Shown one piece after another: positions 27,820 to 36,706 of a DNA stretch of 64,000 bases. This DNA comes from Parahaliea maris (lineage in GTDB: Bacteria > Pseudomonadota > Gammaproteobacteria > Pseudomonadales > Halieaceae): contig NZ_VRZA01000002.1 of NCBI RefSeq assembly GCF_008064665.1, forward strand, positions 682,001 through 746,000. The letters run 5' to 3'. The stretch's first letter is position 1, and each line of letters opens with the position of its first letter. The translations under genes and the position numbers were made by a program. The notes below the pieces were generated by a model. It had not been told where the DNA came from. It did no database searches and saw nothing but the letters and a program-made list of their open reading frames with translations.

Positions 27820-28485
27820 GCGTTAACCCCTGTTGTCCCGTTTTCATCAGCTGCTCACGGCTGCATTGAGCTAATCAGGCTTGTCCGGCAGTGCAGCCGG
27901 TTGTTCTACCTGAAGCAGGAGTCCCTGAAGCAGCGCAGCATTATTTTATCAACCCGGCTATACGCAAACGGGCGAGCTTGACGGCTCGCCCGTTTGCGTT
28001 GCGCATCACCGGATGGCTCGCCCTTGCACTACATTGGTACGGATAGTGTGCTGGCCCGCCTTCAATGGTTCCGGTGCCCCCTCTTGCTCACCTTCTATCA
28101 AAGAGACATGGTTTTTCCGCCGCCTTTAGCGGTTTTTCCTTGTGCTGGAGAACGCTGTTGGCAAAGCCATTTATCAGGGCAGTGCGCGAAACTGGGGCGG
28201 CGCTTTTCGAAAAGGCCCTAATAATGGATCGTTAGGGTGCGCTTTGCCGTATCTGGTCCCATGTGGCCCTACGCTTCCAAAACCCTGGTTCTATAGCGAT
28301 TGGAGAGCTTGCTCTAGGGTGGACTCATGGACGCCGTAGTGCATAAAAACGGTCCTTCGCGGACACACGTCGATCCCGAAACTCAAACCAAATGAAACAG
28401 GTGTCGCCACAGGTTTCCTGGCCTGCTGACGACAGTTCGTTATCTGATTTGTGAGGTCCACAAAGGACCGCAAACGGGGGGTAGC
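27820..28485. other. 666-base intergenic region before the TonB receptor
   Basis: No convincing gene. It contains a long-range repeat GGCTGCA/TGCAGCC near 27860-27900, a perfect 16-bp terminator-like hairpin at 27962-27999, a small CCGC/GCGG hairpin followed by five T at 28120-28137, and a partial NtrC-like dyad (TGCACT-N5-GGTACG, 28025-28041). A GG-N10-GC match ending in TGCAT lies at 28329-28344. Base composition is less GC-rich than the flanking genes. Its length and structure would suit an untranslated RNA or a long regulated leader, but neither is shown. Confidence 0.5.
27962..27999. terminator. Perfect 16-bp hairpin, probable bidirectional terminator
   Basis: The arms at 27962-27977 and 27984-27999 are perfectly complementary around a 6-base loop (TTGACG). 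The GC core GGGCGAGC is flanked by an A-rich 5' side and a T-rich 3' side within the stem. It lies about 140 bases after the symporter stop. Confidence 0.65.
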
Positions 28486-31326
28486 ATGAGCAAGCAGTTT
28501 ACATTCGAGAAACGCCCACTGGCCTATGTTTTGGGCAGTTGTATGGCCATCACCGCGGGACAGGCCAGTGCCCAGGGTGCTGGAGAAGAAAATGCCGGCA
28601 TGGTGGAGGAGGTGATTGTCACCGGTTCGCGCCTGAGTCGCAGTGGTTACGACACGCCGACCCCGCTGACTTCACTGGGTTCCGAGGAACTGGCCACCCA
28701 GGCGCCGGAAAATATTGCCGACCTGGTCAATACCCTGCCATCCATTGCAGGTAGCCAGACAGGCACCACCAACTCCGGTTCTCTCGCCACCGGCAACGCC
28801 GGGATCAGCGCTCTTAACCTGCGCGCACTCGGAGCGGGGAGAACGCTGGTGTTGATGGACGGTCGCCGTTCTACCGTATCTTCGTCGTCGGGCCTGGTGG
28901 ATACCAATACCATGCCCCAGGGATTGATTGAACGCGTTGAAGTCGTGACCGGTGGCGCATCGGCCGCCTACGGCTCAGGCGCGGTTGGCGGGGTAGTGAA
29001 CTTCATCCTCGACACCGACTACGAGGGCGTGAAGTCCTACGCCGATTATGGCCAGACGACCTACGGCGACAATGAATCAAAGCGTGTCGGTTTTACCGCC
29101 GGTACGTCCTTTGCCGGCGGTCGCGGACACTTCCTGTTTGATTCACAGGCAGCTGATGTCGATGGCATTCATGAAACCCAGCGGGACTGGAACAGGGACG
29201 GTTTTCAGTCGATGTTGAACCCCGCGCTGTTCCGCGGCGAGCAGGGCGTTCCCACCTTCATCGTCGGCAAAAACATTGGCCTCGCGTCCCATACGCTGGG
29301 TGGCCTTGTGGTCAGCGGCCCGCTGATGGGTACGTATTTTGGCGAGGGTGGCTCCGTCAACCAGCTCAACTACGGTGCTGTTGGCGGCCAGTGGATGCAG
29401 GGCGGCGACTGGGAGTACACCAACCACCAGGCCGGCACCCAGTCACTGGCTGCAGCCGAAGAGCGCCAGAGTTTCTTCAGCCGCGTCAGCTATGACCTGA
29501 CCGATTCGTTGAATGTTTATGCGGAGGGTTCCTACGCGGCCTTCGAAGGCTATGCAAACTACATCCGCGTACCCACGCTGCGCAATGTGATCCAGCGGGA
29601 CAATGCATTCCTGCCACAGGAGGTGGCTGCCGCCATGGATGCACAGGGCCTGGATTCGATCCAGGTCTCCACCGCCAATGCCGATGCGGGCCTGGCGGGC
29701 CATAACAACGAGCGTGAGAGCATGCGCTTTGTGCTCGGCTACGATGGCTTCTTCAATTTTGCCGACCTGGACTGGGCCTACGACGGCTACTACGCCAAGT
29801 CCCGTACCATTGCCGACCAGCAGTACCTGCCTACGATCTACCACCTGGAACGCTACGCCAATGCGATCGATGCGGTGGTGGACCCAGCGTCCGGTGAAAC
29901 CGTGTGTCGCTCCACACTCAGTGACCCGGATAACGGCTGTGTGCCTTTGAACATCATGGGTATCAACGTCTCCAGCCCCGAAGCCTGGGCCTACGCTGCG
30001 GGTGGACCCCAGCGGGAAGAAACCTATGATCTCGACGTGGCCGCCGCCAACTTCCGGGTGAATGGTATCGAGGGATGGGCCGGCCCCATTTCATTCGCCT
30101 TCGGCGGTGAATGGCGCGAGGAATCCATCAGTGGTGATGTCGAAGAGCAATACCAGAGCGGCTGGCGATTTGGTAACTACCAGGAAGACAAAGGTTCCTA
30201 TGATGTTCTGGAAGGTTATGTTGAAACCCTGATCCCCATGGGCTTCGGTGTCGACTTCAACGGCGGCTATCGCTTTGCAGATTACAGCCTGAGCGGCGAT
30301 GTAGAGGCCTGGAAGCTGGGATTCACCTGGCAGCCAATCGAGGACATCACCTTCCGCGCCACGCGCTCCCGTGATATTCGTGCGCCTAACCTGGGCGAGC
30401 TGTTTGCGTCCGGTACCGGCCGCGGTAACACCCTGGATATCGGCGGTGTGGTTGTTCCCTATCAGCAGGTCCTGCAGGGCAGCACAGAGCTCGATCCGGA
30501 GGTGGCCATGGGCTGGAGTGGCGGCGTGGTACTGCAGCCCCGCTTCCTGCCCGGGCTCGGTCTATCCATCGACTACTACGACATCGAGGTGAACGGCGTT
30601 ATTTCCAGCGTCTCGGCGGAACAGGTAGCGAGCTTCTGTTTTGAACGCGGCATCCAGGCTTACTGTGACGACATGGTGTTCGGCGATCCTTCCGATCCCA
30701 CCACCCTGAGCACGATCAACATCTACTACGAGAACCTCAACAGCCTGAAGTCCCGGGGGCTTGATGTAGAGCTCTCTTACAGCTTCGAGATGGCAGATCT
30801 CGTCTCCGATGTCCCGGGTTTTGTCAGCCTGCGCTTCATGGCAACCAATTTCCTGGAGAATGTGACCGATAACGGCACCACTGCGATCGACTATGCCGGA
30901 TCCAATGCGCCCCTGACCGGCACCACACCGGACTGGAAATACCGGGCCACTGCCCTGTACAGCCTGGATCAGTGGACCTTCAACCTGACCATGCGCGGTG
31001 TCAGTGACGGCGTACTCAGCGACGCGTACATCGAGTGCTCGAGCAATTGCCCGGCCAGTGTCTATCCGGCGCTCACGGTCAACGACAACAGCGTCGACGG
31101 CCAGGTGGTGTTTGACGCCTATATTGCGCGCAGCTTCAACTTTGGTGACAGCAGTAACGGGGAAGTATTCCTGACCTGGAGCAATATCTTCGACGAGGAC
31201 CCACCCCTCGCGAGCAACCCGCTCCTGCAGGGTACCGACATCAACGCGGCCTACCCGCAGACCAACCGCGATCTCTATGATTACCTGGGCAGCCGGTTCC
31301 GCGTGGGCCTGCGGTTGGAGTTCTGA
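28486..31326 (+). CDS. TonB-dependent outer-membrane receptor
   Basis: 946 residues: a signal peptide (cleavage near ASAQG, residue 28), a TonB-box-like EEVIVTGSR near residue 42, a plug domain with LNLRALGAGRTLVLMDGRR and EVVTGGASAAYGSGAVGG, then a long beta-barrel ending in the aromatic FRVGLRLEF. It has the layout of large marine and Caulobacter-type receptors for carbohydrates, peptides or other organic substrates; the ligand cannot be read. It is preceded by GGGGGG and an unusually long upstream region. Confidence 0.93.
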   Translation: MSKQFTFEKRPLAYVLGSCMAITAGQASAQGAGEENAGMVEEVIVTGSRLSRSGYDTPTPLTSLGSEELATQAPENIADLVNTLPSIAGSQTGTTNSGSLATGNAGISALNLRALGAGRTLVLMDGRRSTVSSSSGLVDTNTMPQGLIERVEVVTGGASAAYGSGAVGGVVNFILDTDYEGVKSYADYGQTTYGDNESKRVGFTAGTSFAGGRGHFLFDSQAADVDGIHETQRDWNRDGFQSMLNPALFRGEQGVPTFIVGKNIGLASHTLGGLVVSGPLMGTYFGEGGSVNQLNYGAVGGQWMQGGDWEYTNHQAGTQSLAAAEERQSFFSRVSYDLTDSLNVYAEGSYAAFEGYANYIRVPTLRNVIQRDNAFLPQEVAAAMDAQGLDSIQVSTANADAGLAGHNNERESMRFVLGYDGFFNFADLDWAYDGYYAKSRTIADQQYLPTIYHLERYANAIDAVVDPASGETVCRSTLSDPDNGCVPLNIMGINVSSPEAWAYAAGGPQREETYDLDVAAANFRVNGIEGWAGPISFAFGGEWREESISGDVEEQYQSGWRFGNYQEDKGSYDVLEGYVETLIPMGFGVDFNGGYRFADYSLSGDVEAWKLGFTWQPIEDITFRATRSRDIRAPNLGELFASGTGRGNTLDIGGVVVPYQQVLQGSTELDPEVAMGWSGGVVLQPRFLPGLGLSIDYYDIEVNGVISSVSAEQVASFCFERGIQAYCDDMVFGDPSDPTTLSTINIYYENLNSLKSRGLDVELSYSFEMADLVSDVPGFVSLRFMATNFLENVTDNGTTAIDYAGSNAPLTGTTPDWKYRATALYSLDQWTFNLTMRGVSDGVLSDAYIECSSNCPASVYPALTVNDNSVDGQVVFDAYIARSFNFGDSSNGEVFLTWSNIFDEDPPLASNPLLQGTDINAAYPQTNRDLYDYLGSRFRVGLRLEF

Positions 31327-31328
31327 GC

Positions 31329-31508
31329 ATGGCGGGACCCTCGGTGGAATCGGCCGTCGGCATGAGCAGGCGGCTGACGTTGACGGGGCGGCTGCTGGCC
31401 GGCCTCGCCATCGCCGGGTGGCTCTGGGCCTGTGGTGAACATCGCGATGCGATAGCGGCCGTATCGCACCTGGAACTGCCTCTTGAAATGAACAGTCAGA
31501 AACCCTGA
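31329..31508 (+). CDS. Small lipoprotein-like protein after the TonB receptor
   Basis: A 59-codon ORF starting 2 bases after the receptor stop and ending just before a strong terminator. The product has a basic stretch (SRRLTLTGRLL), a hydrophobic core (AGLAIAGWLW) and then ACGEH, giving a lipobox-like LWAC with Cys35, followed by a short acidic and polar tail. Met12 is an alternative start. Position inside the transcription unit supports a real gene. No homologue is recognised; it may be an accessory lipoprotein of the receptor. Confidence 0.5.
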   Translation: MAGPSVESAVGMSRRLTLTGRLLAGLAIAGWLWACGEHRDAIAAVSHLELPLEMNSQKP

Positions 31509-31532
31509 ACAGCCGTTGCGGGCTGCAGTTTT

Positions 31533-31562
31533 ACCCGGTGTCCTCGGACACCGGGTTTTTTT
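31533..31562 (+). terminator. Intrinsic terminator of the TonB receptor unit
   Basis: A 10-bp stem (31533-31542 with 31547-31556) with a CTCG loop is followed by a run of seven T. It ends 6 bases before the convergent SDR gene. Confidence 0.85.
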
Positions 31563-31567
31563 GCGTT

Positions 31568-32326
31568 TCAATCGCGGTAGATGGAGAGGGGGGAGAAGGA
31601 CTGACGCACCGGCATCAGCTCCAGCAGGTTGACGTTGAGGTGGGCGGGCATGCTGGCCAGCCACCAGCAGGTCTCGGCAATGTCCTCGGGCTGGATCGGG
31701 TGGGCGCCGGCGTAGAGCGCATCGTGGGCCACCTGATTGCCGTCGGTGCGCACCAGGGTGAATTCACTTTCCGACAGGCCCGGGGCGAGGTTGGTCACCC
31801 GCACGCCGGTGCCCTGCAGGTCGGCCCGCAGGGCGAGGGAAAACTGTTCGACAAAGGCCTTGGTGGCGCAGTAGACATTGCCGCCGGGGTAGGGCCAGTG
31901 TCCCGCCACCGAACCGATATTGATAATGCTCGTGCCCGCGCCTTCCTCGACCATGCGTGGCAGGAGGGCATGGGTCACGGTGGTCAGGCCCTTGACGTTG
32001 GTGTCGATCATCCGGTGCCACTTTTCCAGGTCGCAGGCCTGGGCGGGTTCGGTGCCGAGGGCCAGTCCGGCGTTGTTGATCAGCAGCTGGACGCGGTCAA
32101 AGGGCGTTTTCAGCGCAGCTACCGCGCTCTGTACCGACGCCGTGTCCCGCACGTCGAGCGTCAGGGCCAGCACCTCGCACCGTTCCTGCAATTCCTGCTT
32201 GATCGACTCGAGGCGTTCCTCGCGTCTGCCGGTCAGCACCAGGTTCCAGCCCTCCCGGGCGAAACGACGGGCGCAGGCCAGTCCGAAGCCGGAGGTGGCG
32301 CCGGTAATGAAGGCGGTGTTAGGCAT
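31568..32326 (-). CDS. Short-chain dehydrogenase/reductase (YdfG-like)
   Basis: 252 residues from the ATG at 32326, which has AGGGAG upstream. Classical SDR motifs are the cofactor loop TGATSGFG at residues 8-15, NNAG at 84-87, and the catalytic set S139, Y152 and K156 in GSVAGHWPYPGGNVYCATK. TGRREER after the second strand suggests NADP. The overall look is that of YdfG-type 3-hydroxy acid (serine/allo-threonine) dehydrogenases, though SDR substrates are hard to predict. Monocistronic and convergent with the TonB unit. Confidence 0.85.
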   Translation of the reverse strand: MPNTAFITGATSGFGLACARRFAREGWNLVLTGRREERLESIKQELQERCEVLALTLDVRDTASVQSAVAALKTPFDRVQLLINNAGLALGTEPAQACDLEKWHRMIDTNVKGLTTVTHALLPRMVEEGAGTSIINIGSVAGHWPYPGGNVYCATKAFVEQFSLALRADLQGTGVRVTNLAPGLSESEFTLVRTDGNQVAHDALYAGAHPIQPEDIAETCWWLASMPAHLNVNLLELMPVRQSFSPLSIYRD

Positions 32327-32448
32327 GTGATACTCCCTGGATGCTGTCATGCGAAAAGCACCGGGCCGGCGATGATCCGCTCCGGTGAGGGCGTCATGAT
32401 ACCGGCCTTTGGGTGGGAGTGCGCCCCCGGCTCCGGGGGCGCGGGTGA

Positions 32449-33909
32449 TTAATCGGGAAAGCTCGCTGCGAGCGCCTGGATGCCGGGGGTAATCTTGTGG
32501 GCCGCAATGGCCGAGAAGCCCATGCGGAAATAGTTGGCAGGGGGATTGTCACTGGCAAAGTGAATGCCGCCGGGTTCGATCAGGACACTGTTCTTGGCCG
32601 CGCGCCAGGCCAGGGCCTGGGTGTCGATACCATCGGGTGCCCGCAACCACAGGGAGGTGGCACCCGAGCTGACGCTGCCTCCGAGCATTCCCGGCAGGTG
32701 TTGCTCGACGCCCTGCACCATGCGATCCAGCTTGGAGCGATACAGCTCGCGAATCTTGCGCAGGTAGGCGTCGTAGTAGCCCTGGGACAGGAACAGGGCC
32801 AGCTGGCGCTGGTTGTTGGCCGGTGGGTGGCGGTACATCAGCCGGCGCAGGGAGCGGGCCTCGTTGATCAGCTCCTCGTCGGCGACCATGAAACCGATGC
32901 GCAGGCCCGGGGATATCGACTTGGACATGCTGCCGATATAGACCACCCGGTTGTTGCGGTCCATGGCCTTCAGGGCCGGGGTAGGGTTGTCCTGCATGTT
33001 GATTTCGGCGTCGTAGTCATCCTCGATCAACACGGTATTTTTTTCGTCGGCCATCGCCAGCAGGGCCTTGCGGCGGGCGGAGGAGAGTACCGCGCCAGTC
33101 GGTACCTGGTGGCTCGGCGTCAGGTACAGGTAGTCGCAATCCTCCAGGGCTGGATTGACGACAATGCCCTCGTCATCCACGGGCTGGAGGTGCAGGTCCG
33201 CACCGAAGGTGGCAAAAATATTCCGGGCATCGCGGAAGCCGGGGTCCTCCAGGCCCACCTTGACCCCGGGTCCGCACAGCAGGTTGGCCAGCAAGTACAG
33301 GGAATTCTGGGTGCCGATGGTAATCAGGATCTCTCCCGCCTCGGCATAAATGCCACGCCGGGGCAGCAGGCGGGTGCGCAACTGCTCGATGAGCATGGGG
33401 TCATCGGTGTCGATACGGTCATCGATCCAGTGCCGGCTCCAGCGCTCGTGCAGGGTTTTGCGGGCACAGTCGCGCCACTGCTCGATGGGAAAGTATTCGT
33501 GTTGTACCTGGCCGTAGATAAAGGGGTACTCAAAGCTGGCCCAGTTGTTGGGTTTGACAATGTTGCGGTCGTTTCCAGGATGAATACGGAAGCGCTGGCG
33601 CCAGTTGACGCTTTCGCCTTCGGGATTGTCCTGTTCGCTGTAGAGCACCTCGGGGTTGGCAAAGGCGGGGGCGACAAAGTAGCCCCGCCGCGGTTTACTC
33701 ACCAGGTAGCCGGTGTCCACCATCTGTTCGTAGATCAACACAATCGTGTTGCGGGACACTCCGAGCATGGTCGCCATCCGGCGGGAGGAGGGCAGGGGCT
33801 CTTCAGTGGGCAGGCGACCGTTCAGGATCAGTGCGACCAGGTGCTCCTTCACCTGGTCCTGCAGGGTGCGATCCGAGTCGAATTCGATGTGAATGTACGA
33901 TTCCAGCAT
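32449..33909 (-). CDS. MocR-type GntR/aminotransferase transcription regulator
   Basis: 486 residues: an N-terminal winged helix (about residues 10-80, with LPSSRRMATMLGVSRNTIVLIYE), then a fold-type I aminotransferase-like domain. The PLP lysine is in YIGSMSKSISPGLRIGF and the cofactor aspartate in LIEDDYDAEIN. MocR regulators use a PLP-bound amine or vitamer as effector. Candidate targets are its own gene or the flanking SDR and alcohol dehydrogenase genes; a dyad at 34040-34054 lies upstream. Confidence 0.92.
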   Translation of the reverse strand: MLESYIHIEFDSDRTLQDQVKEHLVALILNGRLPTEEPLPSSRRMATMLGVSRNTIVLIYEQMVDTGYLVSKPRRGYFVAPAFANPEVLYSEQDNPEGESVNWRQRFRIHPGNDRNIVKPNNWASFEYPFIYGQVQHEYFPIEQWRDCARKTLHERWSRHWIDDRIDTDDPMLIEQLRTRLLPRRGIYAEAGEILITIGTQNSLYLLANLLCGPGVKVGLEDPGFRDARNIFATFGADLHLQPVDDEGIVVNPALEDCDYLYLTPSHQVPTGAVLSSARRKALLAMADEKNTVLIEDDYDAEINMQDNPTPALKAMDRNNRVVYIGSMSKSISPGLRIGFMVADEELINEARSLRRLMYRHPPANNQRQLALFLSQGYYDAYLRKIRELYRSKLDRMVQGVEQHLPGMLGGSVSSGATSLWLRAPDGIDTQALAWRAAKNSVLIEPGGIHFASDNPPANYFRMGFSAIAAHKITPGIQALAASFPD

Positions 33910-34039
33910 GGTTGCAGATTTTAAGCTGAGAGTTCAATTAGTTACAGGCAATATCCATACCACATCAGACTTGCGAAACAGCCGCATCCTTGCGCTTGCC
34001 GACCTGCCCGTGGCGTGTTTTTCGTGCAGGAGCTGCCTC

Positions 34040-34054
34040 ATTATGGTGCATAAT
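34040..34054. promoter_or_regulatory. Palindrome upstream of the MocR regulator
   Basis: ATTATG-GTG-CATAAT, perfect 6-bp arms, lies 131 bases before the regulator start and 46 bases past the end of the alcohol dehydrogenase gene. A plausible operator; the bound protein is unknown. Confidence 0.35.
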
Positions 34055-34099
34055 CGGTGGTTGCGCACCCCGATCCCCGGACCGGGCCCCATGCTGCGC

Positions 34100-35083
34100 T
34101 CAGGGCACCAGTACCGCGGCGCCATTGACCTGGCCGCTGCGCAGGGCGTCCAGTGCTTCATTCGCCAGCTGCAGGGGGAATGTCCGGGTATGGGTTTTCA
34201 CCCCGGCCCTGGCGGCGGCGGGGAAGAATTCGCAGGCGTCTTCCCGGGTGAGGTTGGCCACCGACACCAGTTGTCGCTCCTCCCACAGCAGCGCGTAGGG
34301 CAGCGGGGGAATCTCACTCATGTGAATGCCTCCGCAGACGACAGTACCGCCCTTGCGGACGGCCCGCAGGGCCAGGGGGACCAGCTCGCCCACTGGGGCG
34401 AACAGGATGGCCGCATCCAGCGGTACGGGCGGTGTCTCATCCGAACTGCCCGCCCAGACAGCGCCAAGCTGGCGGGCAAAGTCCTGTGCCTCGCCATCGC
34501 CCTGGCGGGTGAAGGCAAAGACCTCCCGGCCCTGAAAACAGCAGATCTGGGTGAGAATGTGGGCCGCCGCGCCAAAGCCGTAGAGCCCGATGCGCCGGGC
34601 CTTGCCCGCCTTGCGCAGGCAGCGCCAACCGATGAGGCCGGCACACAGCAGGGGTGAGTTGGCGACCGGGTCTGCGGTCGGGTCGAGGGGAAAGGCGTAG
34701 CGGGCATCGGCGACGACCTCGGTGGCGAAGCCGCCATCGCGGGTGTAGCCAGTGAACAGGGGCTGGTCGCACAGGTTCTCCATCCCGTTGAGGCAGAATT
34801 CACAGTGCCCGCAGGTGTGGCCAAGCCAGGGAATTCCGACTCGCTGGCCAACCGTCAGTGCCTCGACTCCGGGGCCGGTCTCGATAATGCGGCCGACAAT
34901 CTCGTGCCCGGGAATGACCGGGTGCCCTGGAAAGGGCAGGTCGCCGTCCACCACGTGCAGGTCGGTGCGACAGACCGCGCAGGCTTCAACGGCCACGCGC
35001 ACCTCGCCCGGACCCGGTACCGGTGTCGGGCGCTCCCGGTACTGTAGTGGCGCACCCGGGTGCTCCAGCACCATGGCGTACAT
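34100..35083 (-). CDS. Zinc-dependent alcohol dehydrogenase family protein
   Basis: 327 residues from ATG 35083; M4 (35074) is an alternative start. A medium-chain dehydrogenase with PGHEIVGRIIETG, the catalytic-zinc Cys in CAVCRTDLHVVDG, and a structural-zinc lobe CGHCEFCLNGMENLC. The nucleotide loop is atypical (GLYGFGAAAHI). It resembles bacterial AdhA-like enzymes; the substrate is unknown. It starts 2 bases after the stop of the 72-residue gene upstream, so the two are probably coupled. Confidence 0.9.
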   Translation of the reverse strand: MYAMVLEHPGAPLQYRERPTPVPGPGEVRVAVEACAVCRTDLHVVDGDLPFPGHPVIPGHEIVGRIIETGPGVEALTVGQRVGIPWLGHTCGHCEFCLNGMENLCDQPLFTGYTRDGGFATEVVADARYAFPLDPTADPVANSPLLCAGLIGWRCLRKAGKARRIGLYGFGAAAHILTQICCFQGREVFAFTRQGDGEAQDFARQLGAVWAGSSDETPPVPLDAAILFAPVGELVPLALRAVRKGGTVVCGGIHMSEIPPLPYALLWEERQLVSVANLTREDACEFFPAAARAGVKTHTRTFPLQLANEALDALRSGQVNGAAVLVP

Positions 35084-35085
35084 GT

Positions 35086-35304
35086 TCAGCGGGGTTCGCG
35101 GTAGTTCGGATCCGTCCAGCAGCGGGGCAGGGCCTCGCCCGACAGGAACACAAGGTCGCCCTTGGCGATGGCTTCCGGGTCCTGTTCTTCCTCGCCGACC
35201 TGATCGCGGGCCATGACGTCCTGGTGAAGGGCGTGGCACAGACGTTGCAAGTCTGAAACAGAGACGGAGACGATATGCCCGGTTGAACGATGGCGCAACA
35301 GCAT
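35086..35304 (-). CDS. Conserved 72-residue protein coupled to the alcohol dehydrogenase
   Basis: The start ATG at 35304 has a strong GGAGGAA site 4 bases upstream; the longer open frame lacks protein-like sequence before it. The product begins MLLRHRSTGHIVSV, has an acidic middle, and ends GDLVFLSGEALPRCWTDPNYR. From memory, small proteins with the ending SGEALPRCW-DPHYR are conserved in pseudomonads and relatives, sometimes labelled acetyltransferase without basis. Function unknown. The stop lies 2 bases before the dehydrogenase ATG. Confidence 0.75.
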   Translation of the reverse strand: MLLRHRSTGHIVSVSVSDLQRLCHALHQDVMARDQVGEEEQDPEAIAKGDLVFLSGEALPRCWTDPNYREPR

Positions 35305-35357
35305 TACTTCCTCCGTGAACACGGTTGTATTTCTCCTGCTGAGTATAGCTGTGACTG

Positions 35358-35369
35358 CGTCAAATGACG
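35358..35369. promoter_or_regulatory. CGTCA-AA-TGACG dyad in the divergent promoter region
   Basis: A perfect 5-bp inverted repeat with a 2-base centre, between the dehydrogenase operon and the porin that heads the urea cluster. A candidate operator for either direction. Confidence 0.3.
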
Positions 35370-35469
35370 TAGGTGCCTGCGCCAAAACCCCGCTGCCGCC
35401 TCCGGGCTGTAGCCTGCATGCTGTGTGAAGGCTGGCCAAGGGGCCAGATTTCACCAAGAGGGGGATCTC

Positions 35470-36657
35470 ATGGAAACAACAATAGCAGGAGGAGGGCAGT
35501 TGTCTGCCCGGCAAGGCTTGCCAGCACTGATTTTGCGTTCACTCGCCGTGGTCGCCGGCTGCGGCGTGGCAGGGAGCACGCTGGCGGCGGGCAAAATCGA
35601 AATTGGCGATGAATCCTGGGTGAGTGTGGGCGCGGGTATTCGCACGGCTTTCATCGCAGTTGAGGACGGCGCGCCCAATGGGGATGACAACAGCACCGAT
35701 TTCGACGTCCAGAACATTCGCCTGTATTTCAACGGTCAGGTCAATGAGTGGCTCGGCGTGACCGTCAATACCGACGAAATTTTTGGCGATGGACCGGTGG
35801 ATGTGCTGGACGCCATGGTGCGTTTCGAGATGTCGCCCTACTTCAACGTCTGGGTGGGCCGCATGCTGACCCCGGCGGACCGCATCGAAATGAACGGGCC
35901 GTTCTATTCCCTGACCTGGAATCAGTACACCCAGCCGCTGTACCCCTCTGACCAGGGAGGCGACGCCGGTACCTACGGACGCGATGACGGTGTGACGGTC
36001 TGGGGCAAGGCGGGTAAATTCCAGTATGCAGTGGGTGCGTTCGATGGCCTTGAAGGTCTCGGTAATACCAGTGATTCGCTGCTCTACGCCGCTCGCTTCG
36101 CCTACAACTTCCTCAACATGGAAGACAACCCGGGCTATTACACTTCCAGTACCTATTATGGCGGCCTCGGCAACATCCTGACCCTGGGCCTCAGCCTGCA
36201 GAGCCAGAGTGATGGCACTGGCAGTGCAACCCAGTCGGGTGATTTCAGCGGCTACACCGTAGACCTGCTGTCCGAGACCGTGTTTGGTGACAAGGGCAGC
36301 GCCGGTGTGCTGACGATCGAGGCCGAATACAAGGACTTCGATGCCGACTACACCATTGCCTCTCCGGCACAGGGCGACTGTTTCTGCCTGTTTGACGGTG
36401 ACTCCTGGTTTGCCTCCGCGGCCTTCCTGTTCCCGGCGGAGGTCGGGCCCGGCAAGTTCCAGCCCTATGTGCGCTTCGTGGAGAACAGTCCCTCGGATTC
36501 GGATTCCAGTGACCTGACCGAGCTCGGCGTGAACTACGTGATCAGCGGGCACAACGCCCGGCTGAACTTCAACTACGCAACGGGCGACGCCAATATCAGT
36601 GGCTATGCCGGCAGTGATGTCGACAGCCTGTCTTTTGGCGTGCAGGTTCAAATCTAG
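35470..36657 (+). CDS. Outer-membrane porin heading the urea uptake cluster
   Basis: 395 residues from ATG 35470 (GAGGGGGA upstream). The signal peptide probably ends at TLAA-G, near residue 40. The mature part alternates polar and aromatic residues with glycines and aspartates as in beta-barrels, for example FDVQNIRLYFNGQVNEWLGVTVN-type strands and DSLSFGVQVQI at the end. It is the first gene before urtABCDE, in the same direction with 49 bases to urtA, so it probably lets urea or short amides cross the outer membrane. The specificity is inferred from context alone. Confidence 0.8.
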   Translation: METTIAGGGQLSARQGLPALILRSLAVVAGCGVAGSTLAAGKIEIGDESWVSVGAGIRTAFIAVEDGAPNGDDNSTDFDVQNIRLYFNGQVNEWLGVTVNTDEIFGDGPVDVLDAMVRFEMSPYFNVWVGRMLTPADRIEMNGPFYSLTWNQYTQPLYPSDQGGDAGTYGRDDGVTVWGKAGKFQYAVGAFDGLEGLGNTSDSLLYAARFAYNFLNMEDNPGYYTSSTYYGGLGNILTLGLSLQSQSDGTGSATQSGDFSGYTVDLLSETVFGDKGSAGVLTIEAEYKDFDADYTIASPAQGDCFCLFDGDSWFASAAFLFPAEVGPGKFQPYVRFVENSPSDSDSSDLTELGVNYVISGHNARLNFNYATGDANISGYAGSDVDSLSFGVQVQI

Positions 36658-36706
36658 GGCCGGCATGGAAATTGCCTATCCAACAAGTACATTCAAGGAA
36701 CTGACG

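Noticed and set aside
28380-28485. Possible cobalamin riboswitch before the TonB receptor
   Set aside because: The bases GCCACAGG and nearby elements do not reproduce the B12-box core or its order.
35404-35417. GG-N10-GC match before the porin as a sigma-54 promoter for the urea operon
   Set aside because: Only the -12 side (CTGCAT) looks right; the -24 box is poor, and such spacing is expected by chance about once per 256 positions.
35432-35447. CTGGCC-AAGG-GGCCAG hairpin before the porin as a terminator
   Set aside because: A 6-bp stem without a T-run in the 5' leader; too weak to call.
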